Part shown: positions 11,654 to 24,063 of the stretch, piece after piece
Position numbering within the stretch: position 1 is the stretch's first letter
Layout of the letters: each line of letters opens with the position of its first letter
Origin: Lepidodermella squamata
Lineage: Eukaryota; Gastrotricha
DNA length: 64,000 bases
Assembly (NCBI GenBank): GCA_047495785.1
Contig: JBLDXI010000028.1
Coordinates: forward strand, 620,001-684,000
Direction: 5' to 3'
Made by a program: the position numbers and the translations under genes
The notes under the pieces: model-generated
The model's database searches: none
Told to the model about the DNA's origin: nothing
Seen by the model: the letters and a program-made list of their open reading frames with translations, nothing else

Positions 11654-12359
11654 ATTCACACTAAAACGTGGAAAAGTGTGCACGCAACCTTTATTTTTAT
11701 TCACTCATCGCCCTATCCGCTCATTGTAATTTTTTCGATCATTTTCTGAAATTGCAGAGAAAACCTATCATCCCCCACAAATTCCTAAGAACGGAATACT
11801 AGAATACTATTGAATACTATTGGATGAGACTATTTTTTCCTATTTCTTTTAATTGTCTCAAAGTTGGTTACTTTCACGAAATATCGCCATTTTACGAGTC
11901 TTTAAGGGCGGTAAACTGTTTCAAACTATTTTGGACAAGCAATGCCTTCGGAAAGATCGATTCACAGTCTATTAGGGCGGTAAACTTCTTACTTGGCGTA
12001 TAAAACTTGAGCAAGACAGATTTTTTGAATATCAAGAGAGGCTTGGCGTCCTATTTTTTAAACTCGTCCTAAGATTGCGGATAAGACTGAACAATAGTAT
12101 AGGGTTGAGAAGTCGAGAAGTGTCAATGTGAGAATTAAGGAAAATAACTAGTTACCGGCATCGACAAATCCTCTTCAGCGCGGATTTTTGTTTGAAATCG
12201 AAAATAGAAAGTTCATTGAATCTCAAGTCATGGCGAACATTGCCGCCCTTAGCAAAGTTGAATTTCTGCACGACATAACAGCGCAATGCCGCGCGAGAAC
12301 TTGTTCGGGGCTAGGGTTGCTTGCACAGCCATTGAATTGTCGCTCGTAACCGAAGGTAA
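11654..12359. other. No gene seen; short direct repeat
   Basis: The 12-mer AGGGCGGTAAAC occurs at 11905-11916 and 11974-11985. An ATG-led frame at 12231 stops after about 40 codons and shows no family resemblance. Confidence 0.4.
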
Positions 12360-13300
12360 GCTCTAGCGAATCTTGGGGGAGGTAAGCTTTTGAAGCCTGC
12401 TTTGAATAACATAAACTCGGCGACTCTGATAGCAGTTCGGCAGGCTAGAACCATGCCCCGAACACCACACTGCAGAGCTCGAAATGGCGAAATTTCCGTG
12501 AAGATCGGCTAGACTGAGTAGAGTATGAACAGATTCACGAAGTGTTGCTTTCCAGTCAGAGAATTTGGCCGGTGTGAGAGTGTGTCGGGCGGGATTAGCA
12601 TCGTTGAATGACCGTTAATTCAGACAGTCCCGCATCTTGTTGTAGATGCGGAATAATCATTCGGCGCCTTCAGAGCAGTGTAGAAAGATGGGAATTTTAC
12701 TGAAAGGGGGATTGGCAAGGGCCCCCTTACATCGCCCTGTGGTTATAGGCTACGAGCCCCAAGGGCTTGAAGCAGGAACAGTCCTCCTCGTCGTTGTCAT
12801 AGCAACTATTCCACGTGCTTTGATCTCAGCTCTGACTTTCGTTAGGAAAGCAGTTTGGATTTTTTCGTTCGTATGATCTAAAAATAAAACACCTATTGGG
12901 TAAGCAGTCATTCCGCTTAGCGCAGTAGATTCAATGACAAGAGCTCCGCGAGGAGCCATGACCATGACTATCTGAGATTGGATCTCCGGCAGGCTTGAAC
13001 TCGCCCGCGACAACAGCTCCATTTTTAGCGAATGAAAGGTTTTCTCTGGGAATTTTAGAAAATACCGTATTTGTTCTAATAGCAGTCCGGGCAACCCTCA
13101 AAGAATTCCTAAAAAGTGGGCTACCAATAGAGATGGGCAATTTGTTCGACGCTCTATCTTCGTAGTCATTGTCTTCCTGTGCATCGCGCTCTTCGTCACT
13201 GAATTGTTCAGCCAGATTTTCGGCAGGTTCGGCAGGTTTCGGCTCGGTTTTAGGCTTGAAGAAGCAGTCGATAGTTTTTCTGAACAATTTAGCGGCAACA
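12360..13300 (-). pseudogene. Possible decayed minus-strand coding region (transposase-like?)
   Basis: Three overlapping minus-strand stretches look protein-like but do not join cleanly: 13287-12931 (basic, starts near a TIDCFFKP motif reminiscent of a PIP box, then acidic), 13094-12750 (contains a hydrophobic strand followed by a LDHTNEKIQTAF segment faintly like MULE transposases), and 12560-12360. The frames overlap out of register, suggesting a degraded mobile element or missed introns. No function is assigned. Confidence 0.25.
12630..12651. repeat. Perfect 8-bp stem hairpin
   Basis: CCGCATCT, loop TGTTGT, AGATGCGG. It is too short and isolated to name a function. Confidence 0.5.
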
Positions 13301-13498
13301 GTCTTATTTCAAATATTTCTGCGTCGTATGCGGGCAAATACTTGATTCACCTTCAATTTTACTAGAATCCGACTAGAACGCTGAAATCGCGATTTTGAGG
13401 CAATTCTCAATCTTCGACCGATTTAGTGTGCTGACCGTGTCGCTCTTAGGGAAAGAGAGGGGCAAAGAAAACGCCGACAGTCGGAGGAGCGTCAGTGC

Positions 13499-13924
13499 AT
13501 GAAGAGCGAATTGGCGGCCATGAATTTGCCTGTCGGGAAAATTGCCGAATCAATGTTGTCTTATTTGGAGGAAACAGGTGTTCACTCCAAACTCTATCAT
13601 ATCTTGTTTGGCGTCAAAACTAAAAAATGGGCAATCATCGTAACGTTAAAAAACTGGATTGAATCTAACCGTTGCCATTCTTACGAAGATGACATGAAAA
13701 TAGTCGTGTCGGCGGCATTTCTTTCCGGCATCAACGTCGTTGGAACCACCATCAATGTGCGAACCCGTACAAAGACGCATACAATCCAAGACTCTATCCA
13801 CTTTCTGTCAAATGCAGCGCTAAGACCTGGACTTCTTAATAATGCACAATTGCTCGATGTCGCCAACAACATCGAGTGTCCAAGTCCAAGGGGTTCATAC
13901 CCGGAGTTCAAAGTCACTTTGTAG
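13499..13924 (+). CDS. Hypothetical protein, 141 residues
   Basis: An uninterrupted ATG-led frame with balanced composition: alternating hydrophobic and charged residues and no low complexity. No family is recognised. It may be one exon of a larger gene, because acceptor-like AG sites lie upstream. It sits between weak coding pieces on the minus strand, so it may belong to an old mobile element. Confidence 0.35.
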   Translation: MKSELAAMNLPVGKIAESMLSYLEETGVHSKLYHILFGVKTKKWAIIVTLKNWIESNRCHSYEDDMKIVVSAAFLSGINVVGTTINVRTRTKTHTIQDSIHFLSNAALRPGLLNNAQLLDVANNIECPSPRGSYPEFKVTL

Positions 13925-14069
13925 ACATATCTTAGATGACCTATCAAAGCTGATGCCTTTTTGGAGCAAAATAGCTGAAATATTGTAATGGCCGGGTGAT
14001 TTCCATTTCAGCCGCTTGATCATTTGCTTTAGCACCCATTTAGGGCCCATTTTTCCCTGGGGATTATCA

Positions 14070-14630
14070 TCATATCGTCTTGGAGTATGAGTTGTCGAGG
14101 TCGTGACGTGGTGTTGTGTGAGATGTGAATAAGTTGAATGAATAGCTTCGGTACGATTTTAAAAGTGTTGTCAATGAAACATCGGCTAGTTTTAGCCAAG
14201 CGAATAAACCGTTGACAGTGTCGAAAATGATGAAGGCTCCATTCTCGGTTTTTTCGAAAGTTTTGAAAAACTCCTCGTTTCTCTTTGTTTTCAAACATCG
14301 ATCGAGCAAGTGCGGATCGTAGTCAAGGTCACGAGGTGACGCTAGTGTAACAGATATGAATCCGCTAGCGGCCAGAATGTAGAATTTGCTGTTTCATATC
14401 TAGTTCATATGGATTCGATCATCCGATTTTGCAAGGTGGGAACTAATTTTCTCGAACTGCGGAGCGAGTGGTTTGTTGTAAAAGCAGCCGAGATCCGGCC
14501 CATTTCGACAGCCCGATCTGAATACGCCAACGGCCAGCGAAAATTTACTGCCCAAGCTGCGAAGTAGGTTTCGGGATATATGAGACACGCTCTGTAGTTC
14601 TTTTAGATCTTTCTGTAAAATAGCTGGCAA
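14070..14630 (-). pseudogene. Possible minus-strand gene or remnant
   Basis: Two adjacent minus-strand frames, 14630-14400 and about 14395-14070, have protein-like composition. The second opens with a hydrophobic stretch like a signal or membrane segment and then a soluble domain. I could not find a GT-AG intron that joins them in phase, so this is either a broken gene or two exons with an unseen partner. The helicase start lies about 120 bp away on the other strand. Confidence 0.25.
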
Positions 14631-14748
14631 ATGCCCTGAACCTCAACGATCGCGAGAATTGATCTGTTCAACATTTATATAATACTTCAGCTACTACTTT
14701 CATTTTATTACTGAGAATCGATCCTTCCGACACTCTGAATCTTGAATC

Positions 14749-17634
14749 ATGCATTTTCTACTCTTAGCCCTCTATCAGATTGATAAGGACATCAAGCAAG
14801 CCCGATTAGCCCTCATCCAAGAGAAATCAGATCCCAGCGAAGAAGACGATTCTGCAAAGCGAGTAGCCGTTCTCGAAATCAAAGTCTTCGAACTGATCCA
14901 GCAGCGCCATGCTTTCTGCTCGCGAGCTTACGAATCTCTGTGGCTGAAACATTACAGTCGTTACGCTTTCGTCTCTGTGGTATGGAGAGATTTATATCGG
15001 CTCAATGGTCGCCTTCCTGCACTGGCGAAACGGCTTGAACTGGAAGATGCCATTCGCAACAATGATTTTGTCATGGTTGTTGGCGCAACTGGGTCTGGAA
15101 AGTCAACTCAATTGCCGCAATACGTCATTGATATGCCAGAGTTCAATGGCAAAAAGGTAGAATTTCTCATTTCAGCATCCGTCATGTAATTCATTCTTTT
15201 CTAAGGTCTATTGCACTCAACCTCGAAGGGTTGCAACCATGCATCTAGCAGAACGAGTCGCCCTAGAATTCGCCGGTGGCTATGAGCCCCACGGCCAGCT
15301 AGGCCGCTCTGTTGGTTTCCAAATCGGAGGCCTCTCGAACCGATCGAAATACACTTTGATAGAATACATGACAGAGGGCATGTTAGTCCAACATTTAGCC
15401 GATAAGTTCAGCCGGCAAGAGGACGCCAATGATCCTAATGCTAGGGAACGGATTCGTCTCAACGAATGTGCTGCTGTTATTGTGGACGAGGTCCATGAAC
15501 GAAATATCATTTCAGACTTCCTTCTGGGACTTCTGAAGGCTAAAAAGAAGGAGTATCCCAAACTGAAGGTCATTGTCGCCTCAGCAACTGTGGATAATAA
15601 AAAATTCTCAGATTATTTGGCCTGCCCGGTCATTGAGATCCCTGGTAAGATTTTTTTCTGCTTCAAACTCTGCTAAATTCTTCGTTTTAGGAAAGACTTT
15701 CCCTGTAAAAGTAGAGTACGAACCGCATGCTTTTCACTCCCAGTTCCCTTCGAACAAAGATCTCTTAGTCGGAGCATTGGTTGCAAAGGCCCTTGAAATC
15801 GTCAATACAACGCGAGATGGTCATATTCTAGTCTTCATAACTGGCCAATTCGAAGCTGAAACAGCTCGCGACATGATGCGCTCTCGACTCATTTCACTGC
15901 CGGGAAAGAACTGGTCGACAGCCGTGCACGCGTTGTACGGCAAGCAGACCCCAGAAGAGCAATTTGATGTCCTCCATCCACAAGATCCGAACCAGCGAAT
16001 GGTTCTCTTTGCGACTGATGTAGCTGAAACTAGTTTGACTGTCGATGGTGTGCGTTACGTCATCGATTGTGGCTATTCGAAGGTATAGTTTCCCATGCCT
16101 ATTCACTGGTTTCTATTGACGAATGTCGCTTATAGGATGTCATTTATGATTCGAGAAGAAATGTTACGACTCTGAAGGTTTTTCCGATCTCCAAAAGTTC
16201 CGCCGACCAGAGAACTGGAAGAGCTGGTCGAACTGCCTCAGGAATCTGTTATCGCCTCTATCCGAAAAGCTTTTACGATGAAATGGATGACTATCCCAAG
16301 CCTGAGGTATGATTTGAATTGGACTGAAATAATACTTTTATATATTCATTTCCTATTCCCAGATTAAGCGCAGATCCCTTTCTCTCACAGTGACAACTCT
16401 TATCGCTATCGGCAAGAATCCATACGATTTCGAATGGATCGACGCCCCTGATAAAAGTGCCATCAAAGCTGCGGAAAAAGAACTTCGATACCTCGGCATT
16501 ATCAAAGGCCCTATTGAAAATGCTCGAGTTACTGATGTTGGCCGGGCTATTAGTTCTTTGCAGATCGAACCAAGTTTGGGTCGAATGATCTTCTATGCGT
16601 GTAAGGAAGGCTTTGGCCGAGCTGCGACAGCCTTAGCTGGCCTTATGACCTGCGGTTTCCAGCTGTTTTCAACCGCTGTAAATGCGAAGAAGTCTAAATA
16701 TTTGACTGAAAAGGGCGAGATTGTTTCGGCATATCGAGCTTACATGGATTGGCTGGAGCTGAAGAAAATCGATGATTTCGAGTCGAAAATGAAAGCAGAA
16801 TTGGAGAAGGAGAAACAATCTGCAGAAGAAGAGCCGGTCAAGACTCTCGAGTCCACCGAAAATCCTACCGGGGGCCGTGATAGTGGACTTGATAGCAAAA
16901 CTCCTTCTGCTGAAACCCCAAATCCGGAACTTGAGCCTGAATCAACCGAGGTCGAAGAGCAAGAAATGAAGTATGAAAGTGGGGATGAAGATGAGGATGG
17001 CGATGGTAAGTTCGAGATGATCCTACCCGATGAGATCGACGAATTGGCTCGAGCAATGCCTGATTCGAATTTCGTCGATAAAACTGACGCTATGCCTACC
17101 TCGCCGCGAATCACTGAATGGGCTGCGAAGAACGCTGTTAGCAGCGATGCGTGTTACATGGCTTACCTCGAACAACAAGCTCTGATAAGCCGTTTACAGA
17201 TTCGTGGCATTTGGAAGGCTGCTGTTGATCAAGAACGCGAGCCGAGTGACGAAGACCTGCAGAAGATGGCTCTGAACGCTTTGCTACAAAATGTGGCGAA
17301 GCTTGAATTGCCGATGCGATGGCGCTATCGAGTTTTAACCACTGAAACTACCGGTGAGGTTTTCAAACTCTGCCCACCTCGGAATGTTGCTGGCTACAAC
17401 CCGCCGCCGAAATGGGTCGTCTTTCACGAAGCTACTCAGCCTGCTGCGAGTTCGGGCGATGACGATAGACCGGCGTATTTGCACAAAGTAACTCCCATCG
17501 ACCCGATTTGGATTGTTGAAGGCGCGACGACGAAGCGATTTCCGAAAAAGATTCTCGAATTAGTCCAAGAGAATTTGACTTCAGATTCTGATGAAGAGTC
17601 GAGTTATTACGATTCGTCCGATTATGACTTTTAG
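14749..17634 (+). CDS. DEAH-family ATP-dependent RNA helicase with DEVH box
   Basis: Exons 14749-15156, 15206-15644, 15691-16082, 16136-16306 and 16363-17634 give 893 residues, all in phase. Motif I GATGSGKST lies near residues 111-119, Ia CTQPRRVA near 138-145, motif II is DEVH (near 229) instead of DEAH, motif III SAT, and motif VI QRTGRAGR near 434-441. After the RecA pair come a winged-helix/ratchet (HA2) region and an OB-fold end with the WVVFHE and TPIDPIWIVE blocks typical of DHX8/DHX15/PRP22-type helicases. An acidic insertion rich in Glu and Asp (about 560-640) splits these two, and a Ser/Asp tail ends the protein. It would unwind or remodel RNA, perhaps in splicing. The N-terminal Met is uncertain. 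An AATAAA is at 17676. Confidence 0.85.
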
Positions 17635-17761
17635 GTGCTGTGATTTCAGTCTTTTGAACGCTCAAGAAAATATACAATAAACAGTATAACTCTTTGTTTC
17701 GCCTATTTATTTTGATATTTTGATTTTTCTGCAGTTAATATTGCGTAAATAGGGTAAAAAC

Positions 17762-20082
17762 TCAAGCTGAATCATTGAGAACTTCTGTGTTTTTGGCGTG
17801 GTGGTGATCCAGAGTCTTAGTGTTATTCGGATCATAGTCGTGCAGGCCTTGCTCGGCTGATACGCTATGAGAGCGCTCGAAACAACATCTCGAAATGAAA
17901 TCCAAGCTGGACGAAACAAGAAGCAGTGGCTTATGATAGAAACTTCTGATGTCAAACTTACTTGAGCAAAATACAAGCTCCGAAAAATATCGCGAACAGG
18001 ATGATATTCCATTTCATGAGGCGAACCTTGTGTTCAACGATTATCTGGCGGGGTAAAGCAGAGTAGACTCGTATTTTATAAAGTGCTTCAAACTCACATC
18101 TTGAAGCAGATCGCGATTTCTGTAAGATCGGGCTATGTCACTGATATCAACAATGGCATCTCGCATCATTTGTGTCTTGAGTAACGTTCTGTATTTCTGA
18201 CTCCACCATAGCAACTCTGACATTTTCGATTCGAAAACTTGCGGGTCGTCAAGAAGAGAATAGCGAATTCTACGCCTCAATTCGTACAAAGGCATGATCG
18301 ATGAAGAGCTTGATCCTGTCGATTTGTGGCAACTCCCGTTCTTGGGTAAGCTATGCTTCCTATTATCGACTGTAGCAATGTGGCGGGTTACGTTTTCCGA
18401 CCAAATCTCACGGGCTCTAGCCATTAGTTCGTCGTTATGTTCCAATAAAGTCGCCAAGTACTTATCAAGGTCCTTTTTCACGCCTAAATAGAACTGCTGG
18501 ACTGAATCGTCGTCTTGATAATAGCTTGAAGCTTTTGAACCGCTCGAGCCAGTTGTTGAAGATACGTCTTCGGTTGATTCCCTCGAAAAAGCGTTGTCTG
18601 CCTTCCGAATTTTGTGGCGATGCTCGGCGAAAATGCTGTGGAGACTGAAGACTCGAGCGGTGGTTGATACGCAGATGATTACAACGGTGGAAATGAAGTA
18701 TCTTCCGAGAAGGGGGACGACTAAACTTGAGGCAGGGGTAATGTCCAAGTAGAAGTTGAGGAAGAATAGCACGACTAGCAGGGTTGAGACAGATAATCCT
18801 ATTTTCTCCCGGCAATCAGCTGGTAGTAAAAAGGCGCAAACTGCGAGACACATTAGGGCAGCTGATGGAAGAACCTGAGAGAATTGAGAAAAAGAACGAA
18901 GTCTTACTAACTATTAACGAATAGCAATAGGACAAGAATAGACAAAGGGTAAGAATGGGAAGTAAAAAGAAGTTATCACTATTCCTATCCAATATCTTGT
19001 CCCAAAATGATGCATACCAGATTTATAGTGTAGAAGAATGATCTTCGCTTTAGGCAAACTGTGAATCGAATATCCGAGTAAGTCTCGTGCCGATTTGCAT
19101 AGATGTACTCCTGCCTGTATCGCCTCGCATAGGAATCCTTCAGCTCCCATTCAGCATTCGTATCATCAAACTGAGATAAGTCTACAATTCCTGTATCATC
19201 TGTTTTACCGTTGCTAATTTTCAGCTCGAGAAGCGAGGAATCATAACTCCAAGAACCAAATTTGAGATCGCAGCATTGTTCGTCACTTCATACAAGAGAA
19301 TAAAGTTAAACCTTATTTGGTTCGGCATGTCAATGTTAGACTTACTAAGGGAAATAATGCATGTCCACAGCACAAAAACTGCTTAAAATCGCGGGAGGGC
19401 GCCATACTATTGTTCCATTAGCGTAAATTGTTGCTTTTGATTGACTCCCGGGAGAGTTGGCTTTATTGGGACTGTAATCGCCATCGACACTGAGAAATTA
19501 ACAAACGGTACAAGGGGACAGTTTTTAAGCACGTCCAAACCTGTTGTAAAGAACAATATCCGGGTGCCAAATTGAGTTAGGAGTAGTCGAGATGTGAGAA
19601 ATTCCGCCGTAGTCGGCCGGGTTCCAAGTCAGTCGCTCGTTGACCCATTTGTGGTAGACGAAAAAATTGCCCAACAGCATTTGATTCACCACATCGAGGT
19701 TAACCAACTGAATCAAAGAAAGGCCAACCTCAACGAACAAGGGTGGTTCTTGAATGACGGATGCACCGCCCCCTAACGGATGATAAGTGTCATTTATGAT
19801 ACCCGTTGGTCTAACAAGGCGATCGAAATGCGTTTCGGGGGAGAAAAATCGTTGATGAAGACGGAAAGAGTGGTAAACCTGGCTGTCTTCATCCTCATCT
19901 TCGAGATCGTAGAAAAAATCGGCATAGTCTGTATCGAGTAATTCTTCTCCTTCGACCTCAGCCGACTGATCGGTAACTTTGCTTTGCTCTTTGTAAACCC
20001 CTTGTAAATCAGCTAAGGAAGCGATAGACACAATCAAGCAAAAACTTGATAACATTTCGGTGTTCAAATTTTCCATCTGCAT
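17762..20082 (-). CDS. Nicotinic-type Cys-loop ligand-gated channel subunit, copy 1
   Basis: Exons (minus): 20082-19541, 19489-19346, 19285-19018, 18874-18098, 18044-17962, 17906-17762; phases agree, 652 residues. Domains: signal peptide, an acidic leader, extracellular ligand-binding domain with a Cys loop (C-X13-C, with an adjacent second Cys), TM1-3 in one exon, a long cytoplasmic loop, TM4 in a small exon, and a 48-residue tail. M2 begins with EKI and keeps the 9' Leu and a Pro-rich exit as in acetylcholine receptors, so a cation pore is likely. The Tyr-x-Cys-Cys of alpha subunits is missing in loop C, so it is a non-alpha or divergent subunit. It has one more intron, inside the Cys-loop exon, than its paralogue at 22060-24063. 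Confidence 0.85.
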
Positions 20083-20473
20083 GGGCGCCTAAAGCAGCCG
20101 CTCGAAGTGGCGGTGCACTGGTTTCGCCGCACTATTGTCGCGCTTTAATGGAGAGATAAGCTGCGCCTTATAGCGGTCTCTGTTTTCCATAAATCAGCCC
20201 GGCAATGTCCTTTTCTCCGCTTATAGACTTCAGCTTATTTGTTGTGTAAAATTGTCAAAATTCCAAGCTGCCAAGTTTTTGCACTAAATTTAGGTTCTTA
20301 TGGGAGTTATCGAGTAGCGAGTTTTTCATTTTATCATGTTAACTCACAACAAAATTTGCCTTTATCGGAACTGCTATTATCAACTTTGAGACCTATGGAT
20401 GTGAATGTATAAACAAGCTTGATAGCAAGAAAATAAGCCATTCTACAGTTGTGTGATTCTATAATTTTCTCCA

Positions 20474-21851
20474 ATGAATTCGCGCTACATAGTCAAGCAT
20501 TTAACCCAGTGGTTGATTGTTTGTTTGATTTTTTGTGCCGAAAAAGGTTTTGCGGAGTTGTCGCCCATGGAAAATAACTTGCTTAATGCAACTTCCAGTC
20601 TCGACGTCAAACAAGATGACACAGCGCTGAAATGGTTTGCAACACCAATATTCATCGCTGTATCCTCGCTGTTAATTTACATATTCTTACAATTTGCGGT
20701 CCAATTTCTTGATGGTATTTCGTCTAACGATCTTGGAAATATTCAAGTTGGTAAAAGCATTTTAAGTGAGAGGTTTGTAAATGGCTGGGGATCACGTACA
20801 GAGACGGGAGAAATCAAGCCCACAAGCGAACTTCCTTGCTGCTTGCGAATGTTGTCAGTCGTCGTCAAAGCACAAATTACTCGACTTATCCTCATGGGCA
20901 TAATCGTGAAAACGTTTGACGTCTACGTTTCCATAAAATTGGAACGCCTGCTTTCGGCTGAGTTCAATAGCGAAATTTTTGCCACAATAATTACAGCTGC
21001 CGTTCTACTTGTTGTTGAATTCGTACCTGCTATTCTGTTAAACTGCATTACAAAGGAGATTTTAGTACCAATAACAGCTTTCTTCTCGATCTTTCCTGGG
21101 TGCATTTTGTGGTTGTCTGGTTTTGCGTCATTTGAAATCTGGATGAGGGAAAAGTTTCCTATGGCAAATCTACCGCGACATCAACAAAAACGAAATATTT
21201 TTAAATCTGTATTGACGGCTTTTGATTCAAGTCAGTGGGATACAATTCTACGTAAGGACAAATAATCCAATATTTCTTCTTTTCCACATATATGTCTGCA
21301 CATCCCTTGTAGGTGTGGTAAAATTAGGCCTTCACGACATGGCACATTTTATAAAACTTGGCGCAGTAGAACATGATGCGAAAAATCAAGGCAAGAGAAA
21401 AACTGATGCAGAAGCAGAAAAACTGAACAAAAAAAAGCTTGCCGCAAAAAATGTACGTGAGTTCGAATCTAGTCGAATAATACGGAAAGATGATGCTCCT
21501 TCATTTGGCGACGGCAATTTCGTGCTTGTCTCAGAAGGTGGGATTATTCAAGACTATGTTGTTTCGGGACTACAAATAGGACCCAATTCATATGGCAAAA
21601 CTATGAGCGAAATTCTGCAAGAAAACCAACAGCTGCTCAAGCTGTCGTGCTTTCATTTAGCCATGGACGACTTGGTGATTGACGTGTTACTGGGTCTGGT
21701 TAGGCAGTACGTGGAATATGTCGTGGTTTGGGAAGTCAAAAGAAAGGATAAGCCAGGATGGAAGGGCTTCAAGGCGCCACAAAACAGAAATGGTGTACAA
21801 CCATTTCGCCTTATGAAACTGAGTGAAATAAGAATATTGGATCCTCCGTGA
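20474..21851 (+). CDS. Divergent multi-pass membrane protein, possibly CNNM-like (DUF21 plus CBS)
   Basis: Two exons (20474-21251, 21313-21851) joined by a 61-bp intron give 438 residues. There is a signal peptide, then about four hydrophobic helices (near residues 57-82, 135-155, 172-195, 199-220). After these comes a Lys-rich linker and a globular C-terminal region. The third helix pair (VVEFVPAILLN) and its position recall the FGEIVPQ segment of CNNM/CorC-type magnesium transporters. A late FHLAMDDLVIDVL...VVVWEV stretch could be a worn CBS motif. This assignment is weak inference from shape and short resemblance. The gene lies head-to-head with channel copy 1 and tail-to-tail with channel copy 2. 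Confidence 0.6.
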
Positions 21852-22059
21852 GATTGTTCCTTGCCAGAATCTCACGTAAGAGATATTGTCCGAGGCAATG
21901 TGGTTATTGAGTCTGTGAAAATTGCCAAGGCAACCAAAAACAACCTAAACTGGAATTTTTCGAACTAAACGCTTTCGGAAAGTCATAAATCATATGCAAT
22001 TGCCCAAATGAATGTTTTAATATTATAATTAATGAAGCCTTTGTAAGCCAGAAATAAAG

Positions 22060-24063
22060 TCACGGAAGAGCTGTAGAAACGTTTGAAATAGCTTCGATGT
22101 ATTCACGCTTAGCACTCGACACAACGCCCCTTTCATGGCTAACTTGATGCTCTTGGGCCAAACAACAGTGCTTGAACAAGTCGTAACTGAAAATTATTAG
22201 ATGAAACGTAAAATATAAATTTAAGGAATATAGTACCTGGCATAGAGACTCGCACCAAGAAAAACGAAAAACAAAATTACGTTGATTTTTGAAAGTCGTA
22301 TTCGAAGCTTCGTATCAACCGCCTCCATTCTGTCCTTCTCCATCAGCGAATCAGCGATTGAGCCAATATCCACGATAAGATTTCGCATCAAATGGCCCTT
22401 TAACAGAGTCCGGTAGCGCTTGCTCCAGTTGAGGAGTTCTGATAAATTAGACTCGAAAACTTCCGGTGTCTCCAGGCAGGCAAAGCGAATCCTACGGCGA
22501 AGTTCAACCATGGGAATCATTGACGCAGAGGCTAGCGTTGGGCTATCGCCTGTTTTAGGCTTCCTGCGATGCTTTCTATTGTCTATTTTCGCCCAGCAAG
22601 ACGTAATATTCTCAGCCCAAAGCTCACGAGCCCGTTGAGTTAAATCTCGATTTGCCTCGAGGAAAATTATGAGTTGTTCATCTAAGTCCCGCTTGATTTC
22701 CCGATACTGGCGGCGGAAGAAGTTGTCAGTCCTATCCCCGGCATGAAACGGAGATTTCTTAACCTTCTTTTTGGCAAAGCTGTGCTCGATAAAGATGTTA
22801 TGGACAGTTAGAACTCTGGCAATAGTAGACAGGGCGACTATGATTATGGTGGCTACGATGTATTTTCCAATAAGTGGCACTGCGAGGCTAGTTGGAGGCG
22901 TCAAATCAATGTAAAAATTTATGAAGAATAGTACATTGAGTAGGGTGGACACGGATAATCCGATTTTTTCGTCACTATCCGGCGGTAAGAAGAAAGCAGC
23001 TACAGCAAGGGCCATCAAGGATGCGCAAGGGAAGACCTGTGAAACGAATTAGACGATTCGAAACAAAGAAAGCTACAACAACGTACCAGATTGATTGTAT
23101 AAAAAAAGGACCTGCGTTTCAGGCAAACTGTGAACCTCGCGTCTGAGTAAGATTCAGGCTCGGAGTCGGCGTAAGTGTAAATCCTTCGATGTCGTCTGGC
23201 TAGCGTGTCTTTCAACTCCCACTCCGCATTCGTGTCCTCGAAAATCGATAAATCAATACGGCCAAAGTCGTCACTTGCCCCGCCCATAAATTTGAGCTCG
23301 AGAAGTTGGGAGCTGTAAGTCCACGACCCAAACCTTAAGTCGCAGCATTGCTGGTCGTATGGGAAGTTGTTCATATCGATCGTGCAGAAACTGCTCAAAA
23401 TCGCAGGAGGTCGCCATAAGATTGTCCCGTTCGCGAATAAAATCGCCTGTGACTGACCACTAGAAATTGTGCTCTCAGGATTATACTCGCCATTAGCACT
23501 AGCAGATGAAAGATTGTTCATGTTACGACAGGCCAAAAGTCCTCCAAACTTTACCTGTTATACAGAACGATGTCCGGCAGCCAAATTGAACTGGGGCTAA
23601 TGATAATCTCAGATATACCGCCGTAGTCATTCGGATTCCAAACGAAGCGCTCATCTACCCATTTATGCGTCAGAAAATAATTGCCCACCAGCATTTGATT
23701 GTGGATATCTAACTGAACTAATTGAACTAATGTCAGCCCGATCTCGATGGTAAGAGGCGGCCAGGCTGCGAAGGTTTTGTTATCGGACCTTATTTTCATC
23801 AAAACCGCGTTTTCAACGATGCCGGAAGGCTTGACGAGTCGTTCGAAAAATTTGTCAGGCGGGAATAAGTCTTCGTGAAGCCGTTTTGAATGGCTCACTT
23901 GTGAGTTGGCTTCTTCTTCGGTGATGGGTGGTATTGTAACGTTGGTGATCAACAGAAAAACGGCTGCAAAATCATCTTCGTTAAACGAGCCGGTTTGGTG
24001 ACGTCGCTGGGAGAAGACCACGGGTAGAAACAGAGCGAAAAATAACAGCAATTTTAACCTCAT
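22060..24063 (-). CDS. Nicotinic-type Cys-loop ligand-gated channel subunit, copy 2
   Basis: Exons (minus): 24063-23555, 23498-23087, 23036-22237, 22186-22060; 615 residues, phases consistent. The ATG at 24063 is chosen because it opens a strong signal peptide; the frame runs upstream without one. The ligand-binding domain has WRPPAI, a Cys loop C-X13-C and FGSW, as in acetylcholine receptors. M2 follows DEKI with the 9' Leu kept and PPTS at its end, predicting a cation pore. Loop C lacks vicinal cysteines. The intron between the DIVLYN block and the next exon, and the intron before the post-TM4 tail, match copy 1. Both tails share a Cys-Cys followed by E-x-x-H/S and VS-x-E-x-G, so the two are tandem paralogues. 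Confidence 0.87.
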
